In this document: positions 24,893-36,075 of the stretch, in pieces | Layout of the letters: every line of letters starts with the position of its first letter | How positions within the stretch are numbered: the stretch's first letter is position 1 | DNA from: Agroathelia rolfsii | Lineage: Eukaryota > Basidiomycota > Agaricomycetes > Amylocorticiales > Amylocorticiaceae | Length of the DNA: 64,000 bases | NCBI GenBank assembly: GCA_018343915.1 | Contig: JABRWF010000007.1 | Span: 496,001-560,000 of the forward strand | Direction of reading: 5' to 3' | The notes under the pieces: generated by a model | The model's database searches: none | Told to the model about the DNA's origin: nothing | The model's input: the letters and a program-made list of their open reading frames with translations, nothing else | Translations under genes and position numbers: made by a program

Positions 24893-25267
24893 GTCCATAA
24901 TAACCCCTCCTACCCTATAGTGTCTTGCACTATGCAGGGAAAACTGGTGCATAACCCATAATTCCCTATTTGCTTGCGACCCCTCCTAATCTAGAGCCTT
25001 ATTTAGAAAGAATTTCATTTTTGCCTAAAGTTTGGCCCAGCATTACGTGGGAAATGCCACATAAGAACAATTTCTAGGTGAATCTAGGATTATCAGATAT
25101 CTGTTACCACTTGTAGCCATGTGTTGTCTGGCATTGGTGGTGAGTGGGTTGTAGGGACATGCGTTAAAGACTGTATTTTTGAAGCTCCGATACCCAGTAC
25201 CAGAAGCATAAATGTAGAGTTCCCTGGTTTCCCATAACCCCTCCCAATCTGTATTGTCTTGGCACTA
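24893..25267. repeat. Diverged direct repeats (CCCCTCC-type), possible subterminal repeats of a DNA transposon remnant
   Basis: 24893-24932 (CCATAATAACCCCTCCTACC, then a TGTCTTG-CACTA end) and 25228-25267 (CCCATAACCCCTCCCAATCT, then TGTCTTGGCACTA) are alike over about 40 bases. A shorter third copy lies at about 24955-25000 (CCCATAATTCCC, GACCCCTCCTAATCT). Just upstream, 24859-24880 reads CAGTCGAGCCCCTTGTAGTC, which resembles pogo/Fot1-type ends. No matching inverted end was found nearby, so the classification is weak. Confidence 0.4.
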
Positions 25268-27437
25268 CCGATTACTATGGACTATCAGGGGTTCGACTGG
25301 AGCCTAAGACTTTTCTCAGAATTGTGCGAAGCCAAGTCTATTTTCCTATTAATTCAAACACCACGTCCGGATAAATGGCAGATTCTTTCCTTACTAGGTT
25401 ACAGTAATTATCCGTATATGGCTCTGATTGCTCATACCAACTCATCGTCATCAATGACCCAGCCGGGTAGAAGACTCCTTCTGTTGCACACAACCCACCC
25501 GAATTTCACCAAAGCTCTTCTTCTCGTTTTATATACAATTCCGCCTTGTCTATGTGCCTAGGTTTGTCTATCGCTGATTTTCCCTCCTTCGTTGATGAGC
25601 ACGGTCTGGATTGCCCGTCGCTACCCTTGGAACCATCTCCATTCAATTAACGGAAGCATACAATGCGCATATTCGTGCAATGTCCTATTTGCACAGCCAG
25701 CCGCTGGCAGGGTCGTCAGCAACATAGCTCGACCATCCCACGTTGCTCGAATACAGATCATTTAGACTCGTTAAGCAGCAACAAGATAAGCACAGGTTTG
25801 AATAATCAGATATGAAAACGTCATTCATGATACTTTTTTGGCAAGAAGAGTCATATAGACTGGCCTTTAAGTCGAGGAGGAAATCAGACATACGTTAAAG
25901 GAACAAACTATGCACATACATGCATCAACAATCGAGGAACTATGCTCAACCGTGACGGCCCCGTGCGTATCCGATGAGGATCAAACCGATGACGAACATT
26001 CCGTGTACGTAAAAGTAGAAGGAAAAGGCTATACATCTGGTGCCGTTTTTCTTTTTTTTTTGCATTATAAGATTTACAATAGTGGAAGTACATCTATGTC
26101 CATCATACCCTGGCTTCGTGGTTTATTACGAGTGGTGCAGTGGTGTGCACTGGCACCTGTTGAACTAGAAGTTTGATGCAGAAAAAGATGGACTCTGGGA
26201 AAAGGCAAGAGGATTGCATGCTGCACGCGCTCCCGTTGATGATAATGCGTGCGTTTTGCTATGTGGTTGCGTGCCTACAGGTAGTGTTTAGTAGACCATA
26301 GTGTATTATGCCCCCTTATGTACCGTGATTCAGCCTTCCTCCGCGCTTTAGGGTACGGGTCAGCGTTCAGTGCTCGCTAGTTTTTGGCGGGTATCAAGAC
26401 TCAGATATTAAGCCTCTAGCTTCGTGTTGCAATCTCTGAGAGCTACGGAAAATTTACCCCTTATCTGCCTTAACAAAACTAGCGATCGCATTGAATAAAG
26501 ATAGGCATAATACACAACCTACTCATTACCGAGGTCCATCGAAGTACATATCCTGTATAGAACTTGAACTTCATGCAAAGAACATTGTGCGAATAAGAGA
26601 GGGGTTTAGATACTGTATCAGCCACATGTTGCTTACAGTCTAAACAGCATTGCAGTTTCCTTCAAGTTGTTGAATATGCATCACACACATTAAGCTGCAT
26701 CCTTCATGATCGAGTTCTTTATACAACTTGAAATAGTCTAAGCGTCTAATGAATTTTATCTCTATTCAGATGCATGTGTTATGGAACATTGCGACACTCG
26801 AAGCATATAGGACTTATTAATAGTGCGATAATAAAAGATTGGGAAGCCACATAAGTACAATAGCAATAGCAACATAGCCGTGTGATTGATTAACCCCCCT
26901 CCGCCCCCCTTTTTTCTCTTTCAAGAAAAAGAAAAAGAAACATCAATTACTCCTCAATCTCCTCCCCCCCCCTTCCTGTTCATTTGTTCACATTTCAAAT
27001 ACTGTAGTTGTGAGACCATAAGTTTAAGCCGGTCAGAGTGTTACGTGTTGCGGACTTACAGACTTCCAACAAAGTTGTTCATTATTGTGAGCTATGCGTT
27101 ACCATGAACATTAGGCAGCCCTTCAGGCCGAGATTTTTGGTCCAATTAAAGTATATTTAGTGGCCATCAGGAGGTCATTGCCGGCCAGTATTCACTCTTA
27201 TGTGCATACATTGCATTGGAGAGTCAATGGAGACCATGCAAGGGCTCTTAAACTATGCTAATTCTGGTAAAAAGGTACCTATGGTGGTGCATTACGTTAC
27301 ATGTCGGCCAAAAAGGTTCGTTCAATACCTCTGCGTTACGCGTTACGAACTTATAGTCTGACAACTACAGTAGTTGTTAGATGCTACAATTTGCCATCCA
27401 CAGACACTCTGGGACTTTCAATAGAATTTTTTTTTTT

Positions 27438-27726
27438 TACCAATCTTTTGACAAATCCCTCTACTTTGGATAAAGGATTTGGTAAAAGGTGCTGATCACG
27501 TGATGCTGGTTGGTAGAAGTATTGGTATAAATGGGGCTTTTCCCTAGAAAACTCCGGAGTGAGATGCACCACCTATATGTGATATGTATATCAATAATTA
27601 CACCACAATTTTTAATTATAACTTGCATCGAGTACATAGCACTCTGGTGTTTTCAAAAGAAAAGAAAAATTGTCGTTTTTACCAAGCCTTTGACAAATCC
27701 CTCTACTTTGAAGAAAGGATTTGGTA
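27438..27726. repeat. Two 47-bp imperfect palindromic direct repeats
   Basis: 27438-27484 and 27680-27726 are about 41/47 identical by eye. Each begins TACCAA and ends AAAGGATTTGGTA, so each is itself an imperfect hairpin, around a shared core GACAAATCCCTCTACTTTG. A weaker partial match (TACCGATCCTTTCACTCAAA) lies at about 27759. Copies are 242 bp apart in the same orientation. They could be the ends or subterminal repeats of a MITE, or two solo hairpin elements. Confidence 0.6.
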
Positions 27727-28080
27727 GGTGTTTATTGCGTGACCTGATTATCTCTTTTACCGATCCTTTCACTCAAATTAAAGTGACTAGTAAAGTATTG
27801 TTAAAAAACCTCGAAGTGCGCGCGCGGCCGGCTGCAGTACACCATATCGGGCTGCGAGCGGTCTTTGTCCAATACTAGGAACACTAATGTTTAAAACCTT
27901 GGCGCAGATATATTGATTAGCTCTCTGCCTTAAGCCAATGAAAGAAACAGGTGTTATGAGGATCAATAGCATACCAAAGGTCACGAATTTTTGGAGCGAT
28001 AAGATAACAACTGAATTGAAATTCCTGAAATAGCTCATCCGAGTTCACCTGGTTGCTTCTGTGCGTGAGATGGAAACAGG

Positions 28081-28459
28081 AGGACCCTCACAGCGGGGAA
28101 TTTCACATAATATTTGCACTTAGCCGATCGGTAAATGGGTCTCAGCCATTCAGATAGCTTGTTTTTCATCTGTTAATGCGAATATCATTTGGAATCCCCC
28201 GCTGTGCCTAGCATACCCTATTCGACCTTTTTCACAAAATTAGTTTGATTTGTCCGGCAAATGGCGAATAAAAAGCTTAATAAGTTTAAATTATGTTAGG
28301 AGTACATTATAATTAATCTGATCAGATTTCATTGAAAGTAATAGCATTATAACTATTCTAGAGTATACCAAGTAATTTGTAATTAAGTTTAGTCCGCCAT
28401 TTGCCGGATAAAACGGACCAATTTTGCGAAAAAAGTCGAATGGAGTATGCCAGGGTCCT
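28081..28459. mobile_element. MITE-like inverted-repeat element(s)
   Basis: A long imperfect inverted repeat runs from 28207 (CCTAGCATACCCTATTCGAC, continuing to CCGGCAAATGGCGAA at about 28270) to 28390-28454, whose reverse complement starts CCTGGCATACTCCATTCGAC and contains CCGGCAAATGGCGG. Arms are about 62 bp and the element about 248 bp. Directly abutting its left end is a second inverted repeat: 28089-28122 (CACAGCGGGGAATTTCACAT) against 28173-28206 (reverse complement CACAGCGGGGGATTCCAAAT). The pair is bracketed by AGGACCCT at 28081-28088 and its reverse complement at 28452-28459. There is no coding capacity. This looks like a nested or composite non-autonomous DNA transposon; superfamily not assigned. 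Confidence 0.75.
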
Positions 28460-29912
28460 GAAACGGGTACGGAGTAGAATATATTGCGAAAAGAAGTGAA
28501 GGTGCATGATATTCTTGATATAGAAGCGATAAATTACATGCTAGATTGAAGAGAAATAGGTAAAAGGTATCAACGTGCATCAGCGTGCGCAAATCGTTCT
28601 TTTTCAAATTACTGGAGAAAACAATCAACAAACCCATTTATGTTTCACAAAGATGAGTTAACAATTTAAAATATGTCCAGACAGGAGAGTAATCTTGCTT
28701 CCCCAAACTTGAATATCGTAGTCTGATAAATGAACATATACAAACCATAATTTAATTGGCCTCAGCTTCGAATCGCTTACACAAGGTTTGCTCAATGCCT
28801 GACGACAGTTCGATTCGCTTACCCGGGTCAATCATACTTATGTCTGGGAGTTCGTCACAACCAAAGAAGAGCAATTGATATAACACACACAAAACGCTTA
28901 CCTCCAATATTACATGCTTGAACGAAGCATTCCACGCGATTCGCCATTTTATGAATTTTCTGTGGAGCGTGTTGAGACGGCAATAGAGATGCCCTCCAAA
29001 GAGACCACCCCCAAATAGAGGTCCGAAAATCTCATTTTCGCATATGTGGCGAGGGACCGAGCCCTACCGAAAGGCTCTAAAGTTGGAAAACATACTGAGA
29101 GAAACGTGTTTACGCATGCCTACTTGTGTAGTGCGTGAGAGTTGGACAGCATAATTGGGAGGCTATCCATGCTATCCACTATTCGCTAGCCCACCCTAGC
29201 CCCTATTTCATATTGGGGGGCTCCTCGTTCCCAGTATCGCCTTGAGGTCCGAATTGTAAAATCCCTCAATGATAACAATAGAACCGTCTGTATTCGATGT
29301 TATTTAAGGATAACTCAGATGACGGCGACTTACCTGAGTACACATATAGTCATACTAGTCCTCAAGCCCTTTTAATTCCATTGATTCTCAGAGTAACCCC
29401 TCAAATATCGATCTCGGGACCACGAGAAGCTCTCGGCGCTCGTACTCAACAGGAACACCTATACTTTATATCTCTGACCATTAGGGGGTCTTCATAATCA
29501 GCTTTGCATGGCCTATCATCATCTCTAGTGCAGCCTAAATGAAAGCGTGAGTCTTATCGGAAAGTCAAAGGCTATTATTGTTGCTTTCAGATATGACTCG
29601 ATAAATCGATCCGTAATGTACAGCTGTGTTAATGTAACTGCAATAAAGGCGGTCTCTTGGTGACCGTGGACGACACATTAGTGATGCTCTTGCTCCTTGC
29701 ACGAAGCGCCACCGTAATCTATCCGGACACAGCTGGGAGCATTGATTTTTGAAGGATCGCGGCGATGATAAGCCGTGAAGGGGTCGACTATATTGTATAC
29801 GACGGGCAGAGTGAGTGGCAGGGAGAGTAAATAATCCCTGTTTTAAATATTTGAATGGCTGATCAGTGTCGATAACCCCATCAGACTACTTTTATGTTTA
29901 CCCCATTCTTGT

Positions 29913-30644
29913 TCACTCGTCTTCCTCCATGGCAGCGCCTTCTCCCTCTTCGCTATTCGCCTCAGAGGTACTCTGGTTGCGACCTTGTACGCCTGTGGCA
30001 AAAGAGGGAATAGTCAATCATGTGGACCAAGACAGATCGCTTGCACAGGATCGCAACACGTACCACCACTTTGTGCCAATGGTTTTGCGTGTTCCTTCAG
30101 CCATTCCTCCGATTCCCAAACTAGAAAAGAATGCATGAGCAAAAGAAATGGAATCATTGCTGCCTTGAATGCAATTCGTTGGAAAAGATACGTACTGGCC
30201 CTATTATTCTGGAACGTTGCCGCTGTCTTCGATGGCCTAGCGATGTTGACCTTGATCACACGGCCTCTGAGTTCGTTCATGTCCATGTTGTCAATTGCAT
30301 CCTGCGCATCGCCAGCGGAGCTATAGGTAACGAAGGCAAAACCGCGATGCTTGGCGTCTAGAAAGCAGCTTTAGCGCGTCAGTTGTTTGGCTTAAAGTTT
30401 ATGCATGGAATTGTGGAAAGGTGGAAGATGCGAACCAGACTGTTGAGATGGGTTCGTGGAAGATGTAGGGAGTTGTACATCTAATACATCTCCTATATAG
30501 AGGCCATATTAAAATAGTATAACTTGAAGAGACGGTGTTCAACAGACCGAATGTGGAGAAGGCGTCGTAAATGACGGTTTCGTCTACGTCGTCACCAATG
30601 CCTCCAATAAAGACGGTTTTCTTGCCCTTGTTTCCCTCCTCCAT
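29913..30644 (-). CDS. RRM protein resembling the N-terminal RRM of PPIE/Cyp33, without a cyclophilin domain
   Basis: Single RNA-recognition-motif protein, probably linked to splicing or chromatin RNA. The start at 30644 gives MEEGNKGKK, then RNP2-like TVFIGGIGDDVDETVIYDAF. A splice at STFG leads to DVLDVQLPTSSTNPSQQS, then to DAKHRGFAFVTYSS (RNP1) and AGDAQDAIDNMDMNELRGRV, then IKVNIARPSKT. This follows PPIE (GDITDIQIP ... KHRGFAFVEF ... AIDNMNESELFGRTIRVN). Downstream, VWESEEWLKEHAKPLAQSG joins GVQGRNQSTSEANSEEGEG, and the gene stops at 29913-29915 after MEEDE. All joins keep frame. PPIE would continue into a peptidyl-prolyl isomerase domain, but this protein ends after a short acidic tail. 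Other small RRM proteins are possible. Confidence 0.85.
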
Positions 30645-31313
30645 GACTGAGGCAGTATTGTTAGGGTACGAGAGGTCTGGTGTTCTAGTACGCAAATACT
30701 ACAGCAGAATGCAACTGTACGTTCAACTGAAGCTCAAACGCTCGAGTTCAATTAGCAGGGCGATGGTAATTGAAGACTTTGAAGACTTTTCGGAAGCATC
30801 TTGCCATGACGCAAGCTTGGGCGGGCACGTAACTAAGAACATTGCTATTCTGAAATTTACGAGCTATATACAGTAGAAATTTTGCTTTGTCTCTGAATAC
30901 GGTAGGTTAGTAAGATAATTCTTCCTTCTTGTGTTATATATATCTTGGCAAAAGGTCAAGAGATTGTTGCCCCAGAGTATACCCTTTTGGCCTGTGCCAC
31001 ATTCAACTTTCACATAATTGAAATGTGAATTGGTGAAACTACGAATAGCTGAATTATGAGGATGGCGCAGTACGTATGATACGTGGTTTGCAAGGTGGTT
31101 GCAGTTAGGATAAATCCACTGAACGAATCCGATGTCAAGCTTCTGGAGGATTCTGACGTCGTGTGAATTGAATTCAGGTAGGCAAGAGGGCAGAATATAG
31201 CTGCTGAACTCGGATATTACAAATGTATTTGATAGATGTCCGCGAGAGTACAATTCAGGAGCAAAGAAGCGTCGAGAGAGGATGAACAAGCTGGAAGAAA
31301 GTGCATATTGTTA
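30645..31313. other. Intergenic: ELF1 3' region and RRM gene promoter
   Basis: Holds a minus-strand 141-codon frame (30864-31289) overlapping the expected 3' UTR of ELF1. Its product is Asn/His/Tyr-rich with no motif, and I consider it doubtful. Nothing else was recognised. Confidence 0.35.
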
Positions 31314-31762
31314 TTACTCCGTGTCACTAGCGACAGATGCTGGTGCTGCGCGGTGCTGTCTACTGGAAGAGGCACCCGCACGAGAAGAGGACTCTTCCTT
31401 CTGGGCTGCATCGGCAGCGTCGATCCACTCGGAGTAGACATCGACGGGCTCTGTAAGGTCTATATCAAGAGGATGGCGTCAAATATAGTAAATTAGGAGC
31501 ATCATTATGGACGCACGGGTTGCTTTGCTCTGGAATTTCTGATCGCAGACTTTGCATGCGAGATAGGCCATACCCTCCTTGCGGTTCATCCTAACTGTCA
31601 CAGAGTTGTCATGATTGCAGAATATGCATGTAAACTGGGTGTCTATTGCACAAGACAATAAGTTATATGCAATCAAATAGCCTCCCAGAGGAGCTACTCA
31701 CCCAAGGGCTCCTTCTTCCTTGGCCCAGCGGGTTTACGAGAGGACTTTTTGCGTTTGCCCAT
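31314..31762 (-). CDS. ELF1: Transcription elongation factor Elf1 (ELOF1)
   Basis: Small zinc-ribbon factor that associates with elongating RNA polymerase II and helps transcription through chromatin and transcription-coupled repair. The ATG at 31762 gives the basic N-terminus MGKRKKSSRKPAGPRKKEPL. A splice then leads to DTQFTCIFCNHDNSVTVRMN, RKEGMAYLACKVCDQKFQS (CxxC ... CxxC zinc ligands), then DLTEPVDVYSEWIDAAD and an Ala/Ser/Arg-rich tail ending ASVASDTE. Order and spacing match Elf1; the Ser-rich tail is longer than in the shortest members, as is common in fungi. The start lies 169 bp from the divergent kinesin-5 start. Confidence 0.95.
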
Positions 31763-31931
31763 GGCCGTCGAGGAAAGGGAAGGCAGGTGATCACGTGCCT
31801 CCATCGCGGCCACATGACGGAAGCAAAACGCGCTGTTGGCCAACACAAGAAAGAGTGTGCATATCACCACCAGCACTCTCTAATCTCTCTCCCCATATCT
31901 CCAGCCTGCCAGTAGCCGCTAATCGTCAGTC
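31763..31931. promoter_or_regulatory. Divergent promoter of ELF1 and kinesin-5 with a CACGTG motif
   Basis: 169 bp separate the two start codons. An E-box-type palindrome (TCACGTG, CACGTG at 31792-31797) lies about 30 bp from the ELF1 start. Such sites bind bHLH factors (for example the Cbf1 type) in fungi; occupancy here is inferred. Confidence 0.4.
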
Positions 31932-34900
31932 ATGGCGTCGGCAAGGTCCACAGCAATACGAGGGCGCATGCAGTCGCGATCTGCACGTCCCAGCATAACC
32001 ACGTCCAGACAGGCCAGCGGCTCAAACGCAGCTCCTAACACCAAGTCTTCCCAAGAGATGACACCAAAGGTTGGCCGGATGGAAGAAACATATGCTGAAA
32101 ATTTCTCCTGACATAACTAATATACTAGGTTGCATCGACGTCGAAACTTCCGCCAAGTACTATACTCGAGGCTGCAGCGAAATCATCCCTCGCCGCCGCC
32201 CGTCAAAAACAAAACGAGAACCAGCCGACTAACATCCAGGTCGTTATCAGATGTCGTGGGCGCTCTGAGCGTGAGGTTCAGGAGAATTCTCCGATTGTCA
32301 CAAACATATCCGGTCCCAAGGCCAAGGACATTACTATCCAGACGGCGCCGCCAACCACTAATCTCGGCGTCACCACACCCGCTGTGACGACGACGTACGA
32401 CTTTGATCGTGTGTTCGGTCCAGAGGCAGATCAGAGACTCATATACGATGAGATAGCCAGCCCTATGCTGGAGGAAGTCCTTCAGGGATACAACTGCACA
32501 CTATTTGCGTATGGCCAAACAGGATCCGGCAAGACGTGCGTACTTTTATTTCCTTATTCACTATCAAGCGTAAAACTAAAGCTGAATACAATAGATACAC
32601 GATGCAAGGTGATATCGTCCCCGCTCCGAGTGGCAATCCATCTTTCCATGCAGGCATGATCCCCCGCGTGCTTTTCAATCTCTTTTATAATCTTGACTCG
32701 ACCGGGGCCGACTATAGCGTCAAAATATCCTACCTTGAACTTTACAATGAAGAGCTGCGCGACCTACTCTCACGCAATCTCACAGCACCCGCAGGCTCAA
32801 CGCAACCTATGGGTCATTACCAAGGCAACAAATCCGCCGCGCCAGACCCCGAAGGGCTCAAGATATTTGACGACGGCGGGAAACGCGGCATCTTCGTCCA
32901 GGGCCTTGAAGAAGTACCCGTCAAAAACTCAGAGCATGCTCTCGCGCTGCTCACCAAGGGCTCCGAACGACGGCAGGTTGCCTCAACGCGGTCCAATGAC
33001 CGTTCTTCTCGCTCACATACAGTGTTCACCGTTACCGTGCATGTCAAAGAACCAGGTGTGGCGGGTGAGGACATGCTCAAGACGGGAAAATTCAACCTCG
33101 TCGATCTTGCTGGTAGCGAAGACATTGGCAAGAGCGGCGCTGAGGACCAACGCGCCAAGGAGGCTGGTTCAATCAATCAGAGCTTACTCGTGCTCGGACG
33201 CGTTATGCGCGATTTGGTGGCGAAGGAGAGCTATATACCCTATCGCGACTCGAAACTTACGCGCCTACTGCAAGACTCACTCGGTGGACGGACGAAAACG
33301 TGCATTGTTGCTACGATCTCACCCGCACGGAGCAATGTCGAGGAGACGAGTAATACTCTAAGATATGCATATACAGCGAAGCATATTAGTAACAAACCGC
33401 AGGCGAACGCGCGTATGACGCGTAATGCGCTCTTGAAGGAGTACGTCGCCGAAATTGAGCGGCTTAAGTCGGATGTGCTCGCTGCGCGGGAGAAGAACGG
33501 AATATTCTTCAGTGAGGAGACATGGAAGGAGATGACGGCCCAGCAGGAGCTGAAGCAGACCGAGTTTGAGGAGGCGCAAAAGCAGGTTGGTATTGTCGAG
33601 GCGCAGCTACGCGATGTTCGCGAGGAGTTTGAGCAGAATATTGGGCTGCTTATGAAGCGCGATGCCGAGCTCAAGATCACCAAGGAAAAGTTGGCGGAGA
33701 CCGAGGGGACATTGGAAAAGACTGAGGGGGAGCTGGGGATTGTCAAGGTGGCTTTGGAGGAGGAAGTTGTCGTCAGGAAAGCACACCAGTCCAGCGAATT
33801 GACCTTGGACGAGGTTGCCCAAGGCCTGCGTTCTACGGCTCAAGAGTCCCTCAACAATCTTAATGGTCTCTTTGATAAATTAGGTGAATTTTGTTGTAGG
33901 CTTGAAGCCCCTGCGTTGATCGCTAACATGCCTCGAAGACCGCAAATCAGCTGTTTTCGATGCCAACACCAATGTTGTTGTTGCTCAGGGCAAGACCATC
34001 GCGTCCGCAGCACAGCAACTTATATCATCTCTTGATGATTTTATCGGTACTTCCATACAAACCGTCGAGGGCATGCACCTTGCAGGGCATGAGTTCCAGG
34101 ACCGCGAACTTGAAGCGCTCTCTTCACACTCAACGCGCATCGAAAGCCAACTACAGTACATTCAAAAGTCACTTCAAACGATCCACGCCAAAGATGATGT
34201 ATCGGCCAAGGCACTGGCGGCCGTGCAAAAGGCTGTCAAAGACATGCAAGATAGTCTCGAAAAGAGCGTCAAGGCCTGGGAGCTCGAGCTCAAGCAAAAT
34301 TGCGACATCATTTGCCAAAATCTTGTGATATCAAGCAATGAAAGCTTTACAGCTGTACGTCCAGGAATAAAGTTTTCCCCGTCAACATAATTTTAATGCT
34401 CACTAACTGTCGATTGACAGGCTGAGTCTGCCGTGAAAAACATTTCTTCACTAGCCGCTAACATCGCCTCTGAGGCCTGCACACACGTCCAAAGCGAAGT
34501 CGAGACTGTCACCCGTCTGCGTGACCTTGCCCATGACACCGCCCTCGAGGAAGTCTCTCGCTTACGCAGTCAAAATGAACAACTAACACATTTACTGGAG
34601 GCCGAGCGAATCAACGGTGAACGCGCCAAAGATGAACTCATCCAGCGCATCTCAGGTTTGCTCGGCGAGTTCACCGCTGCAAGGCATCGGGATCTGCAAG
34701 AGGCCGTACAAGGCGTGCAGGAGACTATGGACGTGGCGGAGGAATGTATCGACACGTTTGCAAACGATCATGCTAACGCCGCGGACGGCATGCTCAGCCA
34801 GGGCGCCAAGGTTCTGTCTTCCTTGGATAAGCTGAGCGGGGACAGCAAAAGAACAAGGGAGGGTGCTTTGAAGGTGCGTTTCAGACGGATCTTGGGGATG

Positions 34901-36075
34901 TCTTCTTTTTCTCTAACTTCTCGTTCTCCGCTTTGTGGATATGCCATCAATTGTATAGACGCTTAGCTCATCAAGTAAATCGTTACAATCCAACATCGGG
35001 AGTCTGCAGCAATCTGTATCTTCCTCTTTGGCATCATTTACCACTGACATCGGAAATCAAGCTCGAACATTCCATATGGTGTTCACTGATGGTAAGTTCG
35101 GACCGTGAGCAGAGTATCTTCACGTAACGCCCCCCTGGCCTGTGACAGCTCTTCGATTCCTTTTTCTTTCTTTTGAACGGTCAGCTTACTGTGAATGTTA
35201 CAGGGATGGAGCGCCACCAACGAGCCAAGCGGGCCCGTATCGAAACCATGACCTCATTGGGCACCGATATCCAGTCTGATTATCAAACCCTCCAGACCGC
35301 GTTCGCGTCAACATCAAGAAACATCCGGAACATGTCCGAGAAGCAGGCTTTAGACACTAGTTCGTTGCAACACACGCTGGAGACGTATCATGCCTCGTCC
35401 AAATCACACTTAGCATCTGTCGAGCATGCAACGCAGACGCTGGCCGTGCAGGGTACGAAGCCGGATGTGCCGACAGGAAGGACGCCGAAGAAACGGCAGT
35501 GGTCGTACGTTGACCAGTGGGAGCTAACCAAGCCGCGTGGCCAACTATTAGACCTGTGGCGAAAAAAGAGCCAGTCACGGGCCAGCCGTGAGACGTCTCT
35601 TATAGAGCATGTCCCGCCTCCTATAGCTCGAGGTAGTCGAGATGAAGGTGATGATGAGGGCGAGGGCGAGATCACCACCACCAGCAAGAGTTGCAATGAC
35701 TCTCCGGATGAGATAGAAGGCGAAAGTACCCCGGTTGTCGGTTCATCGTCATCAATTATGCCTCCACCACCCGTGCCTATTTCGGCCCCGGGGACGCGGT
35801 CGAATACGCCCAGCAGCCCCGAGGTCGAGAACATCCTCATGCCCGACTCTCCTACACCGCCTTCACTATCATCGCAGTCATCGACATCGGGAACAGCTCT
35901 GAAGGCGGCGGCGACAACGACAAAGGTAGTCCCTCCTCCCAAGCCCATAACGAAGGGTATACCAGCCAGGAAAGTCTTGCACAAAGCACCGGCTTCGACA
36001 GGTGGTAACACACTGGCTGACAGACGACGGTCTAATGCCAACGTTGCTCTTCCCCGTCCAGTCCGGCGAAGATAG
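31932..36075 (+). CDS. Kinesin-5 (BimC/Cut7/Eg5), mitotic spindle motor
   Basis: Homotetrameric plus-end motor that slides antiparallel microtubules apart in the spindle. Exon 1 (31932-32069) encodes a Ser/Arg-rich leader ending SSQEMTPK and joins VASTSKLPPSTILEAAAKSS at 32129. The motor shows VVIRCRGRSEREVQ, YDFDRVFGPEAD, P-loop [10 protein letters not shown] (about 32508-32537), SYLELYNEELRDLLS, switch I NDRSSRSH, switch II VDLAGSE and [17 protein letters not shown] long coiled coil follows (about 33400-34900). Near 35480 is a BimC box (TPKKRQWSYVDQWELTKPR), the Cdk-phosphorylated tail motif of kinesin-5. The C-terminus is Pro/Ser-rich and ends PRPVRRR. The intron after FDKL joins DRKSAVFDANTN. 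Complete and ordinary for the family. Confidence 0.95.

Larger units (their letters stand above)
23825..29912. other. Gene-poor region of about 6 kb, rich in small repeats
   Basis: No frame here has convincing motifs, exon-like neighbours or long coding character. Most short frames are AT-rich noise. The start is probably the GT2 promoter. Contents I can point to: a 19-T run (24399-24417), CCCCTCC-type repeats (24893-25267), pyrimidine-rich DNA (26898-26990), two 47-bp palindromic repeats (27438-27726) and adjoining inverted-repeat elements (28081-28459). A CACGTG lies at 27497-27502. It resembles a graveyard of non-autonomous transposons, but I see no transposase fragment. Confidence 0.55.

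Noticed and set aside
28750..28830. Possible tRNA-like TTCGAATC / TTCGATTC boxes
   Set aside because: No cloverleaf with paired acceptor stem could be drawn around either box.
30864..31289. 141-codon minus-strand frame after ELF1
   Set aside because: Lies where the ELF1 3' UTR should be; no recognisable domain or exon links.
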